A DNA stretch of 64,000 nucleotides from Phycisphaeraceae bacterium (lineage in GTDB: Bacteria; Planctomycetota; Phycisphaerae; Phycisphaerales; UBA1924), in contig JAHBXE010000002.1 in assembly GCA_019636625.1 (NCBI GenBank), positions 62,001-126,000 on the forward strand, written 5' to 3'. Position numbers and translations under genes: made by a program. Positions 16,339 through 25,630 of the stretch are shown in pieces (position 1 is the stretch's first letter; each line of letters opens with the position of its first letter). The notes under the pieces are model-generated. The model did no database searches, was not told the DNA's origin, and saw only the letters and a program-made list of their open reading frames with translations.

Positions 16339-17466
16339 CTACTTGAACACCACCGCCGGATCAAGCCGCAGCACCCGCCGCAGGCTCAGCAGGCTCCCCG
16401 CGCTCAGGCACACCACCGTGCCCACCAGCGCGATCAGCAGCATCTGCCACGGGAAGTACGCCGCCAGTTCCGCCCCCGGCTTCCGCGCGGACAGCGAGAA
16501 CAGTCCCGCCCCGCCCACGCCGATCCCAAACCCCACCACCCCGACCACCACCGCCTGCATCAGCACCATGGCGGTCATCGCCAGGTTCGTCGCCCCCATC
16601 GCCTTGAGCACCGCAAAGTGCCGGATGTTCTCCAGCGTGAACTGGTAGAAGATCGCCGCCGACACCGTCAGCCCCACGATGATCCCCAGCGACACCGTGA
16701 TCCCGAAGTTGATCCCGATCCCGGTCTCCTTCATGATGAAGTTGATGGTCTGCAAGCGCAGGCCGTTGGGCGTGAGCGCCTGCAAGTCCGGCATCGCATC
16801 AATCCGGGCTTTGACCTCTCCGACCGGTGTGCCCTCCCGCACGCCCACGAGGATGAACGGGATCTTGTTCCTCCCCAGCGGCGTGTACGTGATCGCGTTC
16901 TCGAACGTCGTGTACACCACCGACGGCGAGTCCCACCCGAACTTCGCGCGGCAGAACCCGACCACCAGCGCCCGTCGATCGTTGAGCTTGAGCGTGTCCC
17001 CGATCTCCGGCCACCCCAGCTTCGCCCGCGCCGACTCCTCCACCAGCACCGCGTCCGCGATCCGCAGGTCCTCGAGCCGCCCCGCCGTCACCACCGGCGG
17101 CCGTCCGACCATCGTGTTCCGGCTCACCCCCACGATGTTCACGAACCGAAAGTCCCCGCCGGGAAGGTCGCACGCCGCCCGCGTGTTGAAGAACGGCTCC
17201 GCCCACGCCACCCCCGGCACCGAGCGCACGCGGTTCAGGTCCGCCTCGCTCAGGTTCCGCGTCTCCGACACCCACTTCAGGTACGGGTCCGTGATCCACA
17301 GGTCCGCCTGCGAAATGTTCTGCAGCGGGCCCGTCGCTTGGAGCATCAACCCCAGAAAGATCGCCCCCTGCTGCGCGATCAGGAGCACCGCGAACGACAA
17401 CCCAAAGACAAGCGACAGGTACTTGGCCCGGTCCCCGAACAGCATCCGCAGCGCGATACGCCACAT
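16339..17466 (-). CDS. DevC-like ABC transporter permease
   Basis: A 375-residue FtsX/MacB-fold permease, closest in layout to DevC of the DevBCA glycolipid exporter. It has an N-terminal membrane helix (residues 15-40), a large periplasmic domain (about 45-245) containing DLWITDPYLKW, and three C-terminal helices beginning at INFGITVSLGIIVGL. The segment NIRHFAVLKAMGATN is the typical cytoplasmic coupling loop. The ATG at 17466 is preferred to an upstream TTG; TACGGT precedes it by 8 nt. It is the first gene of a permease-adaptor operon whose ATPase must be encoded elsewhere. Confidence 0.85.
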   Translation of the reverse strand: MWRIALRMLFGDRAKYLSLVFGLSFAVLLIAQQGAIFLGLMLQATGPLQNISQADLWITDPYLKWVSETRNLSEADLNRVRSVPGVAWAEPFFNTRAACDLPGGDFRFVNIVGVSRNTMVGRPPVVTAGRLEDLRIADAVLVEESARAKLGWPEIGDTLKLNDRRALVVGFCRAKFGWDSPSVVYTTFENAITYTPLGRNKIPFILVGVREGTPVGEVKARIDAMPDLQALTPNGLRLQTINFIMKETGIGINFGITVSLGIIVGLTVSAAIFYQFTLENIRHFAVLKAMGATNLAMTAMVLMQAVVVGVVGFGIGVGGAGLFSLSARKPGAELAAYFPWQMLLIALVGTVVCLSAGSLLSLRRVLRLDPAVVFK

Positions 17467-17474
17467 GCGGGGCA

Positions 17475-17480
17475 ACCGTA
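17475..17480 (-). promoter_or_regulatory. -10 box of the permease-adaptor operon
   Basis: TACGGT ends 8 nt before the ATG at 17466. It is one of the TANNNT boxes that sit directly before start codons in this window. Confidence 0.4.
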
Positions 17481-17746
17481 GCGCGCCCGGCCACGCTCTA
17501 CTTCCAGCATCCCGTTCGCAACGCCACCTTCCACGGCATGCAACCCGGCGCCATTGCCCGAGCGCACCTACCCGTGCCGACCTCGAACTCCAGTTCCGCC
17601 CCCCCGAACACCAGCTCCCGCCGGGCCGAGCTTGCTTCCCGGACCTTCGGCTCCGAGGCGATGGTGGCGGAAGTCATGGGAATCGCTGGCCCGACCGGAC
17701 ATGCCACCCTTTCCGCGGTCCGGGTTGTCTTTCACGATCCATGATG

Positions 17747-17752
17747 TACCTT
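17747..17752 (+). promoter_or_regulatory. leaderless -10 box
   Basis: TACCTT is followed by exactly 6 nt (TGAACC) and the ATG at 17759. No Shine-Dalgarno is present. Confidence 0.55.
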
Positions 17753-17758
17753 TGAACC

Positions 17759-18490
17759 ATGAGGTCTCGCGCTCTTGTGCTATCGGCCGCATCGGGTATG
17801 GCCCTCGCCGCCGCCGCGGCCAACGCCGACATCATCAACTTGAACCCGGTGGCGGACACCTTCGTTTCCTCAGCGCAGCCGGATGGGAACTTCGGCTCTG
17901 CCGGCGGGCTGTCCGTTGCCGCCCCGGGCCTTGCCCAGGGCGAGTTCCAAACCCTGATCCGCTTCGACACCGCCCCCGCCATCGCCGCGTTCAACGCGAG
18001 CTTCGGCGCCGGCAACTGGACCGTGTCCGAAGTCTCCCTGGTCCTGACCTCCACCAACGCCAACAACCCTGTGTTCAACACGCCCGCCGCGGGACAGTTC
18101 ACGCTCTCCTGGATGCAGAACGACACGTGGGTCGAGGGCACCGGCGGCCCCAGCGCCCCTTCGCCGATTGGCGTGAACTTCAACTCCCTCCCCTCGTTCC
18201 TCAGCGCCGCCGATGAAACGCTCGGCACATTCGCCTACTCCGGCGCCACCAGCGGCACGGTGACCGCGACCACAAGCCTGGCCGCGGGCTTCCTGTCCGA
18301 CGTTGCCGCCGGCGGCCCCGTCAGCCTCCGCCTCTTCGCCGCCGACGCCTCCATCGCCTGGGTCTTCAACTCCCGCAACTTCGGCACCGTCGGCAGCCAC
18401 CCCGTGCTGTCGATCACGGCCGTTCCCGCGCCCGGCGCGGCGGGCGTGATCGGCCTTGCCTCGCTGGCCTTGATCCGCCGTCGGCGCTGA
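17759..18490 (+). CDS. secreted DNRLRE-like protein with C-terminal sorting tail
   Basis: A 243-residue exported protein. A signal peptide (residues 1-23, ending AAANADI) is followed by a single beta-rich domain that begins NLNPVADTFVSS and continues RFDTAPAI, the layout of DNRLRE-type carbohydrate- or surface-associated domains. The C-terminus is a PEP-CTERM-like signal: VPAPGA, a hydrophobic helix (VIGLASLALI) and RRRR. Such tails direct proteins to a dedicated protease/sorting system in Planctomycetota. It has a leaderless start. The role is unknown, probably cell surface or exopolysaccharide matrix. Confidence 0.75.
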   Translation: MRSRALVLSAASGMALAAAAANADIINLNPVADTFVSSAQPDGNFGSAGGLSVAAPGLAQGEFQTLIRFDTAPAIAAFNASFGAGNWTVSEVSLVLTSTNANNPVFNTPAAGQFTLSWMQNDTWVEGTGGPSAPSPIGVNFNSLPSFLSAADETLGTFAYSGATSGTVTATTSLAAGFLSDVAAGGPVSLRLFAADASIAWVFNSRNFGTVGSHPVLSITAVPAPGAAGVIGLASLALIRRRR

Positions 18491-18562
18491 TCGATCCAGG
18501 TTCCCTCTGCCAGCGGCGCCGTCACGATCCATACCCGTCCGCTTCCTACAATCGGCCCCCGA

Positions 18563-18649
18563 GGTGGGGTGTCCGAGCGGCTTATGGAACCGGTCTTGAA
18601 AACCGGTGTACTCGTAAGGGTACCGTGGGTTCGAATCCCACCCCCACCG
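18563..18649 (+). tRNA. tRNA-Ser (TGA)
   Basis: An 87-nt class II tRNA. Acceptor stem GGTGGGG/CCCCACC with discriminator G; anticodon loop CTTGAAA gives TGA; the long variable arm GTACTC-GTAA-GGGTAC is well paired; the T-loop is TTCGAAT. CCA is not encoded. Confidence 0.95.
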
Positions 18650-18668
18650 TTGAGGCCCATACGAACAC

Positions 18669-18691
18669 CGCCCCGGCGAAGGGCCGGGGCG
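18669..18691. terminator. bidirectional hairpin between tRNA-Ser and the collagen-like gene
   Basis: A perfect 9-bp stem (CGCCCCGGC/GCCGGGGCG, 5-base loop) lies between the convergent tRNA-Ser and the collagen-like gene. There is no T-run, so it is a candidate only. Confidence 0.45.
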
Positions 18692-18714
18692 GGTGGTGAA
18701 AGTCCGCGGCCGGA

Positions 18715-21700
18715 TCACAGCACGGCGTGGTACTCGATCTCGACGCCGTAGATGAACATGTTGCCGTTGTTGGGGTCGCCCGTCGTATCGCCGCCCAGGC
18801 GCTGGATCGTGAGCATCACGAAGTCACCCGGGTCGTAGCGCTGCTGCGGACCCCCGCCGAAGTTGAACCCGGGCAGGAAGGTTTGCGGCGTCCGCTGGGC
18901 GACCACGGCATAGGCCGCGGGATTCAGGCTGTCCATCTGGAACGTCCCGCTCGGGCTCGCCTTGAAGATGTAACGGATCGGCACAGCGCTCGTTGTGCCC
19001 GTGATCTCCGTGGACTTGCAGAACCGGACCTCGCAGTACACCCGCTTGTTGGTGGAGGCCGCATCGGTTGACCAGAGGATCGTGATCCCGCTGAACGCAG
19101 GCTCGTTGTACAGATCGTTGTTCGGGACGAGGTCCGATGGAGCGACGAACATCGTGCTGATGTAGCTCGTGACCCCATCCCGCAGCACCACCGCGTGCAT
19201 GCGGCCCCCGGTCAACGCCACGCCGGGATTAGAGTTTGCCGTGCGAAGAACGGGGCTGATACCCCCCGTGTCCTCGCTGTGCAGGAACGCCCCCGCCGGG
19301 ATCACGAACCGCCGCACCATGTTCTCAATCTTGTGCGTGTAGATCACGCGGCTCGTGTTGTCGTCGTTGATCTTGTCGAGGATCGACGCGCCCGTCTCCG
19401 CCGGTCCGGTCGGTCCCGTCGCGCCCGCGGCTCCTGTCGGGCCGACAGCCCCCGTCGGTCCCGCTGCCCCCGTCGGCCCCGCGGCACCCTGCGGTCCTGT
19501 CGGGCCCACCGCACCTTGAGCGCCCGTCGCACCCTGGGCACCCGTCGGTCCCGCCGCGCCGGTCGGACCGGCAACACCCTGCACCCCGGTCGGTCCCTGA
19601 GCGCCGGTCACCCCTTGCGCGCCTGTCGGCCCCGCGATTCCCTGCGGACCGGTCGCGCCAGCAACACCTTGGGCTCCCGTGGGGCCTTGCGCTCCGGTCG
19701 GACCCGCAGCACCCTGCGCCCCCGTTGCGCCTTGCGCGCCGGTTGGCCCGGCGATGCCCTGTGCACCTGTCGGTCCCTGAGCGCCGGTTGGACCGGCAAT
19801 GCCCTGCGGCCCCGTCGGGCCGACATCACCCTGCGCTCCCGTTGGCCCGGCGATGCCTTGCGCACCGGTCGGCCCCTGCGCGCCCGTCGCACCTTGGGCG
19901 CCGGTTGGCCCCGCGATGCCTTGTGCGCCTGTCGGCCCTTGGGCGCCGGTTGGACCGGCGATGCCCTGCGGCCCAGTCGGGCCAACATCTCCCTGAGCGC
20001 CCGTCGCACCTTGTGCGCCGGTTGGCCCCGCGATGCCTTGTGCGCCTGTCGGCCCCTGGGCGCCGGTTGGACCGGCGATGCCCTGCGCACCTGTTGCACC
20101 CTGTGCACCCGTCGCCCCTTGCGCTCCCGTCGGCCCCGCGATGCCCTGAGCGCCGGTTGGACCGGCAATGCCCTGCGGCCCAGTCGGGCCGACATCACCC
20201 TGCGCACCAGTCGCGCCTTGGGCGCCAGTAGGCCCCGCGATGCCCTGCGCACCGGTCGGCCCCTGCGCGCCCGTCGCACCTTGTGCGCCCGTCGGACCCG
20301 CGATGCCTTGAGCGCCTGTCGCGCCCTGAGCGCCGGTCGGCCCGGCAATACCCTGCGGCCCAGTCGGGCCGACATCGCCCTGCGCACCCGTCGCGCCTTG
20401 GGCGCCAGTTGGCCCCGAGATGCCCTGCGCACCGGTCGGTCCCTGAGCGCCGGTCGGCCCGGCAACACCCTGCGGCCCAGTCGGGCCGACATCGCCCTGT
20501 GCACCAGTCGCGCCTTGGGCGCCCGTCGGACCCGCGATGCCCTGCGCACCGGTCGGTCCCTGCGCGCCCGTCGGACCCGCAATGCCTTGCGCTCCTGTCG
20601 CGCCTTGCGCACCGGTCGGCCCTGCGATGCCCTGTGCGCCGGTCGGTCCCTGAGCACCAGTCGGCCCGGCGATGCCCTGTGCACCCGTCGGCCCCTGAGC
20701 TCCCGTCGGACCCGCAGCGCCCTGAGCGCCGGTCGGTCCCTGCGCGCCGGTCGCACCTTGTGCTCCCGTTGGCCCCGCGATGCCCTGCGGCCCAGTCGGG
20801 CCAACATCACCCTGCGCGCCCGTAGGACCCGCGACGCCTTGCGCTCCTGTCGCCCCTTGTGCGCCGGTCGGCCCTGCGATGCCCTGCGCACCCGTCGGTC
20901 CCTGAGCGCCGGTCGGGCCGGCAACACCCTGCACCCCGGTCGGTCCCTGGGCACCGGTCGCCCCTTGAGCGCCCGTTGGCCCCGGGATGCCTTGTGCACC
21001 GGTTGGCCCCTGCGCACCCGTCGGACCGGCGATGCCTTGCGGCCCAGTCGGGCCGACATCTCCCTGCGCGCCGGTTGCACCTTGTGCGCCGGTTGCCCCT
21101 TGTGCCCCCGTCGGCCCCGCAATGCCTTGTGCACCGGTTGGCCCCGCGATGCCTTGAGCTCCGGTCGGTCCCTGCGCGCCCGTCGGTCCGGCGACGCCCT
21201 GCGCTCCGGTCGGTCCCTGTGCCCCCGTCGGCCCTGCATTGCCTTGTGCGCCGGTCGCTCCCTGGGCTCCGGTCGGCCCCGCGATGCCCTGCGCCCCCGT
21301 CGCACCTTGTGCGCCCGTTGGCCCTTGCGCTCCCGTCGGTCCCACGAGTCCCTGCGCCCCCGTCGGGCCCGCCACACCCTGCGGCCCCGTCGGTCCCGCC
21401 GGACCCGTTGGCCCCGGTGTCCCGTTCAAGGCGTACAGCGCGTACGGCGCGGCCAGGATCGGCTGCCGCGGCGAAAGCGTCGTGTACGACCCCGTCCCCG
21501 CCGGGCTCCGCACCGCGATCTCGATGAACCGGCTGTGCCCCTGAAACGCCCCTTCCCCAAAGTTGAGGTCAACGGTCAGCAGCCCCCGCGTCAACGCCGC
21601 GTTCGACAGCGACAGCGACGGCCCGATCTGCGTCCCGCCGATCGGCGAGTCGTACAGCTTGAAGATGAAGTCCGCCGACCCGTCCAGCGCCAGGCCCGAC

Positions 21701-21840
21701 TGCCGCAGCTGCGCCTGGTACGTGAACGTGTGATCAATCGGGACCGGCTGCGCGGCCGCGCCGACCGTAAGCCCCGCCACCGCAGCAACAACCGCCGCGC
21801 CGACGGCGCACCGCCCACCCCGACAACTCACCTTCCGCAT
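18715..21840 (-). CDS. secreted collagen-like repeat protein
   Basis: A 1041-residue exported protein. A signal peptide (residues 1-31) is followed by an N-terminal beta domain of about 105 residues ([16 protein letters not shown], then [17 protein letters not shown]), a module common before collagen-like stretches in environmental bacteria. Residues of about 140-814 are an uninterrupted run of roughly 220 Gly-X-Y triplets, mostly GPTGAQG, GATGAQG and GPTGPQG units, which would form a collagen-type triple helix. The last 227 residues form a globular domain of unknown function ([19 protein letters not shown] near the end). There are almost no charged residues in the triplets apart from a rare GDV. 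The ATG has AGAGG upstream, and TATTAT further up is a likely -10 box. A fibrous surface or adhesion role is probable. Confidence 0.88.
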   Translation of the reverse strand: MRKVSCRGGRCAVGAAVVAAVAGLTVGAAAQPVPIDHTFTYQAQLRQSGLALDGSADFIFKLYDSPIGGTQIGPSLSLSNAALTRGLLTVDLNFGEGAFQGHSRFIEIAVRSPAGTGSYTTLSPRQPILAAPYALYALNGTPGPTGPAGPTGPQGVAGPTGAQGLVGPTGAQGPTGAQGATGAQGIAGPTGAQGATGAQGNAGPTGAQGPTGAQGVAGPTGAQGPTGAQGIAGPTGAQGIAGPTGAQGATGAQGATGAQGDVGPTGPQGIAGPTGAQGPTGAQGIPGPTGAQGATGAQGPTGVQGVAGPTGAQGPTGAQGIAGPTGAQGATGAQGVAGPTGAQGDVGPTGPQGIAGPTGAQGATGAQGPTGAQGAAGPTGAQGPTGAQGIAGPTGAQGPTGAQGIAGPTGAQGATGAQGIAGPTGAQGPTGAQGIAGPTGAQGATGAQGDVGPTGPQGVAGPTGAQGPTGAQGISGPTGAQGATGAQGDVGPTGPQGIAGPTGAQGATGAQGIAGPTGAQGATGAQGPTGAQGIAGPTGAQGATGAQGDVGPTGPQGIAGPTGAQGIAGPTGAQGATGAQGATGAQGIAGPTGAQGPTGAQGIAGPTGAQGATGAQGDVGPTGPQGIAGPTGAQGPTGAQGIAGPTGAQGATGAQGPTGAQGIAGPTGAQGDVGPTGPQGIAGPTGAQGPTGAQGIAGPTGAQGATGAQGAAGPTGAQGPTGAQGVAGATGPQGIAGPTGAQGVTGAQGPTGVQGVAGPTGAAGPTGAQGATGAQGAVGPTGPQGAAGPTGAAGPTGAVGPTGAAGATGPTGPAETGASILDKINDDNTSRVIYTHKIENMVRRFVIPAGAFLHSEDTGGISPVLRTANSNPGVALTGGRMHAVVLRDGVTSYISTMFVAPSDLVPNNDLYNEPAFSGITILWSTDAASTNKRVYCEVRFCKSTEITGTTSAVPIRYIFKASPSGTFQMDSLNPAAYAVVAQRTPQTFLPGFNFGGGPQQRYDPGDFVMLTIQRLGGDTTGDPNNGNMFIYGVEIEYHAVL
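19398..21420 (-). repeat. collagen-type tandem repeat in DNA
   Basis: About 2 kb of short tandem repeats with a 9-base triplet period and an 18-27-base higher-order period, encoding GPTGAQG-like units. Neighbouring units differ only at synonymous positions or by I/V/A and P/A swaps. This points to repeated expansion and contraction by recombination or slippage. The region also produces long false reading frames on the opposite strand. Confidence 0.9.
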
Positions 21841-21998
21841 GACCTCTTTCCCCTCTTGGTTGGTGCGCTCCAGCCCCTCATCCGAGTCTCAATAATAAAT
21901 CCAGAATCGCGGCTCGGCAACGAGTTTCGGCGGTTTTTGCCGCATACTCGCGGCCGCTGAGGGGATCGCCGCCGGTTTTACCCGGTTTGAAACATCGC

Positions 21999-22958
21999 TT
22001 ATCGCGGCGCGAAGTCGAACTCCAGCTTGTCGATCCCCTTCAGAAACGCCGAACGCTCCCCGAGTTTTCGCGCCGGGTGGATCGCCGTGCTCTGCCCCAG
22101 CGACGCCCCAAGCCGCACGGGTCCCTTCTTGATCCGCTCGAACGCGCTCTTCGCGTTCTGGTCCGAGAACTCGACCCCGATGAACCGCCGCTTCAGCGCG
22201 TGCGCGATGACCCCCGTCGTCCCGCTCCCCAGGAACGGGTCCATCACCAGGTCCCCCTCGTTCGAGCACGCCCGGATCACCCGTTCCAGGTACGCCTCCG
22301 GCAACTGGTTGTCGTGGTTCGCACGCCGCTCCCTGTTGTTCCCCTGGATCCGTCCCCAGTAGGGCCCGTACCACACATCCATGGGTACCCGCATTCCCGC
22401 CTTCCCCTCCTTCTTGTTCTGCGTCCGCGGATCAAAGTACGTCGTTGCACGGTCCGAAGGCTCCAGGATCGCCCCCGGGTTCCACGTCCGCTTCCCCACA
22501 TCCTTCGCAAAGTACAGCGCGTGCACGTGGCTCGAAATGAACCGGCTCTCCGTGTTCTGCCCGAACCGGTAATGCCAGATGCACCAGTTCACCATCTGCA
22601 GGCCCCGCCGCTTCAGGTGCACCACGATCTCCGCCGCCGTGTCGTCCGGGATGTTCACCCACATCGAACCATGGTCCGCCAGCGCGCCCACGCAGCCGTC
22701 CAGCCACTCCTCCGTGAACCGAAGGTAATCCTCCCGCGGCATGGAATCGTCCCACTGGTCGTACGCCCGGTTCCAGTTGAACGGTGGATCCGCGAAGATC
22801 AGGTCAACCTTCCCCGCCTCCGGAAGCCGCGGCACAATCCCCCGGCAATCGCCCACATACACCCGCACCTCCGGCGAGTCGATTGTGAACGAGGGTTCCA
22901 GTTCACGAGGCACCGCAGCCTCAACCCCCTTGCCTGTCCGCCGCTTGGTCTTTTTCAC
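21999..22958 (-). CDS. solitary DNA methyltransferase (N4-cytosine/N6-adenine, beta class)
   Basis: A 319-residue DNA methyltransferase. The catalytic motif IV ADPPFNWNRAYDQW (near residue 58) precedes the AdoMet-binding motif I DPFLGSGTTGVIAH (near 240), the circular order of the beta class (PF01555 type). No restriction endonuclease lies beside it, so it is probably an orphan modification enzyme. I start at the GTG at 22958 because TACGAT lies exactly 6 nt before it; the ATG nine codons upstream would place this promoter inside the coding sequence. The N-terminus is then strongly basic (KKTKRRTGKG). It is surrounded by glycan genes. Confidence 0.85.
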   Translation of the reverse strand: MKKTKRRTGKGVEAAVPRELEPSFTIDSPEVRVYVGDCRGIVPRLPEAGKVDLIFADPPFNWNRAYDQWDDSMPREDYLRFTEEWLDGCVGALADHGSMWVNIPDDTAAEIVVHLKRRGLQMVNWCIWHYRFGQNTESRFISSHVHALYFAKDVGKRTWNPGAILEPSDRATTYFDPRTQNKKEGKAGMRVPMDVWYGPYWGRIQGNNRERRANHDNQLPEAYLERVIRACSNEGDLVMDPFLGSGTTGVIAHALKRRFIGVEFSDQNAKSAFERIKKGPVRLGASLGQSTAIHPARKLGERSAFLKGIDKLEFDFAPR

Positions 22959-22964
22959 GTGCCG

Positions 22965-22970
22965 ATCGTA
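22965..22970 (-). promoter_or_regulatory. leaderless -10 box that fixes the methyltransferase start
   Basis: TACGAT is followed by CGGCAC and the GTG at 22958, the exact 6-nt spacing seen at other genes here. Confidence 0.5.
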
Positions 22971-23009
22971 CGGCGCGACGAGCATGTTTCAACCGACACG
23001 TGCCGACAG

Positions 23010-23918
23010 TCACCCCACCCGCCGCAAGACCCCGATCCCGTAGTTCAGCGGCGCCGTGTACAACTCGCACACCTCGTACAACCCCTGCGCGACCGACCGG
23101 ATCTGGTCGATCAGGTGCCGCGGCCCCTCGTGCCCGCCGCACTGCTCCGGGAACGTGTCGTGCAGCAGCACGTACCCCCCCGTGTTGAGCACCGGCTCGA
23201 TCGCCCAGAAGTCCTGCAGAACTCCCTCGACGGTGTGGTTCCCGTCAATCAGCGCAAAGTCCACGCCCCCGATGTGCTCGCGCGAATCCCCCGGCCACGC
23301 CTCAACCTTCCCGCGAAGTTCCTCCCTGAACTTCCGGATCTCCACCGAACTGTCCCCCGGGTGCAGCACCACGTGATGCTCCATCTGCGCACGCTTGAGC
23401 GCGCCGCGCACCAGTTCCAGCCGCGGCTCGTTCAACTCGACATCCCGCCACGGCGCCCGTGCCACCGGCCCGAAGTCATCAAAGCAATGGATGATCGCCG
23501 CCCCCGCCGACGCCGGGCGGTGCGGCGGGTCCGTCGCCGTCGCTTCCAGCGCCGCCGCCATCCAGATCGTGCTCACCCCGAGGAATGAGCCCACCTCCAC
23601 AATCGTCCGCGGCCGGATATTCCGCACCAGCGCGTGCAGCAACAGCCCCGCCTCCGGCGAGAACGACGCCGGAAAGGCCAGCGGCGACGTGTACAACTCC
23701 TTCAGCACCGCCAGCCACGGCACGCTCGCGTTGTCAAGGTACGCCGGGAAAGACCACGACTTTGGGTGGTCTTCGTCCGATTGAAGCATCGGGAAGAACC
23801 GCCACTGGTCCCGCGGCATCCGGAACCGGTTCGCCGGGATCGCCGGCGGCGGTGCGCCCGCGCCCGTGAACACCGGCTTGCCCGCATCCGACCCGGACTC
23901 TCGCGCCGCTTCGGCCAT
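23010..23918 (-). CDS. class I SAM-dependent methyltransferase (Methyltransf_24-like)
   Basis: A 302-residue methyltransferase. Motif I is VEVGSFLGVSTIWMAAAL (near residue 113), the acidic strand is FALIDGNHTVEG (near 225), and a late LHDT follows (near 253); together these mark the Methyltransf_24/cephalosporin-hydroxylase-like group that often modifies sugars. It begins 3 bases after the stop of the LPS-kinase-like gene, so the two are cotranscribed. With the divergent GT2 and methyltransferase genes it suggests modification of a surface glycan. The acceptor cannot be read. Confidence 0.8.
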   Translation of the reverse strand: MAEAARESGSDAGKPVFTGAGAPPPAIPANRFRMPRDQWRFFPMLQSDEDHPKSWSFPAYLDNASVPWLAVLKELYTSPLAFPASFSPEAGLLLHALVRNIRPRTIVEVGSFLGVSTIWMAAALEATATDPPHRPASAGAAIIHCFDDFGPVARAPWRDVELNEPRLELVRGALKRAQMEHHVVLHPGDSSVEIRKFREELRGKVEAWPGDSREHIGGVDFALIDGNHTVEGVLQDFWAIEPVLNTGGYVLLHDTFPEQCGGHEGPRHLIDQIRSVAQGLYEVCELYTAPLNYGIGVLRRVG

Positions 23919-23921
23919 TGG

Positions 23922-24740
23922 CTAGCGTAGGGCCGAAGGCCCCGGGGCGAGCGGGTTGGTCCGGGGTGTCGCATCGCCATGCCGCCGGAGCGACTCCATC
24001 ACAAGGCCCCAGTACGCCCGGCGCGCCCCCCGCATGGCCGACTTTGCCTCCCGCCGATCCCGCCCCCCATACTCGGCCTCCACCACGGCCGCAATTACCC
24101 GGGCCAGCACCGCTCGCCGCGGCAGGATCCGCAGCCCCGTCGGCTCGACCGCCAGCGCGTGCAACATGCGAACCGCACCATCCCTGCCGCGCCGGATGGC
24201 GACACAGTCGATGATGGAAACCACGAACTCCCCGCCGCGCCGCGAGACGATCAGGTTGGACGGCTTGTGGTCCCGGTTGAAGCGTCCCGCCGCGCACAGC
24301 GCGGCCACCTGCCGCCCCACCGCCCGCGCCAGGCCATGCTGCTCCCGCACGCCGAGGTCCGCATCGGCGATGTGACGGAGCAGACTCGCCCCCGGCAGCG
24401 CCTCCATCACCAGCCATTCGCGCGCCGCCGAACCGCGCTCCATCGCCAGCACCAACGGCCGCGCCGTCGCGAACCCATGCTCCAGCAGCCAGGAAGCGCC
24501 TCGCCAGTGCCGCCGCCCTCGTCCCGCGCCGAGGGCGACCTTCAGCCGATCCGCCAGCGACCGCAACTCCCGGACCTTCACCACCACCTCCCGCCCCAGC
24601 ATCCGCCCCCGATACACCCACGCCGCCCCTTCCTTCTTGAGCGTCTCTTCCGGCAGAAACGCCCCCAGCGCGCGCCGCCATTCCTCGCGCCGCTCCCCCG
24701 CGCCGATACGGTCGATTCGGAATCGCTGATCCGACGACAT
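23922..24740 (-). CDS. lipopolysaccharide-kinase-like (WaaP/InaA/Kdo kinase) protein
   Basis: A 272-residue protein-kinase-fold enzyme. The nucleotide-binding lysine is in EVVVKVRELRS (near residue 54), the catalytic loop is FNRDHKPSNLIV (near 154), and the metal-binding aspartate is in SIIDCVAIRRG (near 175). This is the pattern of small kinases that phosphorylate heptose or Kdo in the LPS core. It starts at the ATG at 24740, with TATCCT 8 nt upstream; a TTG three codons earlier is less likely. It is the first gene of a two-gene operon and is divergent from a WaaE-like GT2, which supports a core-sugar role. Confidence 0.8.
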   Translation of the reverse strand: MSSDQRFRIDRIGAGERREEWRRALGAFLPEETLKKEGAAWVYRGRMLGREVVVKVRELRSLADRLKVALGAGRGRRHWRGASWLLEHGFATARPLVLAMERGSAAREWLVMEALPGASLLRHIADADLGVREQHGLARAVGRQVAALCAAGRFNRDHKPSNLIVSRRGGEFVVSIIDCVAIRRGRDGAVRMLHALAVEPTGLRILPRRAVLARVIAAVVEAEYGGRDRREAKSAMRGARRAYWGLVMESLRRHGDATPRTNPLAPGPSALR

Positions 24741-24748
24741 TCCCGCCA

Positions 24749-24754
24749 AGGATA
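24749..24754 (-). promoter_or_regulatory. -10 box of the LPS-kinase operon
   Basis: TATCCT ends 8 nt before the ATG at 24740, so the transcript would have almost no leader. Confidence 0.45.
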
Positions 24755-24802
24755 CCGCACGCGCCTTGCGATCGAACGCCGGGCGTGCTTTGCTTGTGGT
24801 CC

Positions 24803-25630
24803 ATGCCCTTGTCCGTCTCCATCATCTGCAAGAACAACCAGGCCTCCATCGGTCGCACGCTCGCCTCTGTCAGCGGCCTCGCCGACGAGATCGTCGCCGT
24901 GGACTCGGGCTCGACCGATGGAACCATCGCGATGCTGGAGGCCGCCAACGCCCGGATCGTCCACTCGCCTTGGCTCGGCTACGTCCGGACCAAGCAGTTG
25001 GCCCTCGATGAGTGCCGCGGCGACTGGATCCTCAGCCTCGACAGCGACGAGTCCCTCCTGCCCGACCTGGCCGAGAGCGTGCGGGCGGTGATGCGGATCA
25101 ACGATCCCGCCGTTGCGGGTTACCGCGTCAACCGCCGCGTGTTTTACCGCGACCGGCCGCTGCGCTTCGCGTGGCAGCCGGAATGGCGTCTGCGCCTGGT
25201 CCGGAAGGGTCGGGCCAAGTGGGGCGGCCTCGACCCGCACGACGGTTTGGAGATGATCGACGGCGGATGCATCGAGAACCTCAACGGTGACCTGCGGCAC
25301 GATTCGTTCCCTTCCTTCTCCGAATGGCTCCCCAAGGCGACCGGCCACGCGCGTCTTTCGGCGCAGACCAACTTCGCCGCGGGCCGAAGATCCGGCTACG
25401 CCTCGCTGCTTTTCTCGCCGCCCGCGGCGTTCTTGAAGCAACTGGTGCTCAAGCAGGCGTGGCGCGACGGTTGGCCGGGGTGGCTCGCCGCGGGTTCGGT
25501 GGCGGCGTACGTCCTGATGAAACACATGGTGCTGATCGAACTCGAGAAGACACGCGATGATGGTGCGATGCAGGAGGGGACAGCTGAAGCGGCACGGAAG
25601 CGGGACGATTTGACGGGAGGCAAGGCGTGA
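24803..25630 (+). CDS. glycosyltransferase family 2 (WaaE/KdtX-like)
   Basis: A 275-residue GT-A glycosyltransferase. It begins PLSVSIICKNNQASIGRTL, then DEIVAVDSGSTDGT, and carries the DSDE metal-binding motif in WILSLDSDESL near residue 78. The EWRLRLVRKGRAKWGG and HDGL segments match the WaaE/KdtX group, which adds a sugar to the LPS inner core. A hydrophobic region near residues 210-245 may attach it to the membrane. The ATG at 24803 opens the conserved GT2 sequence. The next gene overlaps by a GTGA junction. Confidence 0.85.
   Translation: MPLSVSIICKNNQASIGRTLASVSGLADEIVAVDSGSTDGTIAMLEAANARIVHSPWLGYVRTKQLALDECRGDWILSLDSDESLLPDLAESVRAVMRINDPAVAGYRVNRRVFYRDRPLRFAWQPEWRLRLVRKGRAKWGGLDPHDGLEMIDGGCIENLNGDLRHDSFPSFSEWLPKATGHARLSAQTNFAAGRRSGYASLLFSPPAAFLKQLVLKQAWRDGWPGWLAAGSVAAYVLMKHMVLIELEKTRDDGAMQEGTAEAARKRDDLTGGKA

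Noticed and set aside
17498-17744. Small open frames on both strands between the permease gene and the DNRLRE-like gene, checked as a possible missing ATPase
   Set aside because: Neither frame shows Walker or signature motifs; both are too short and unlike any ATPase.
19195-21960. A 921-codon open frame on the plus strand opposite the collagen-like gene
   Set aside because: It is the reverse reading of the Gly-X-Y repeats, has a monotonous R/L/S/C composition and no domain, and the minus strand has a signal peptide, start site and clear repeat protein.
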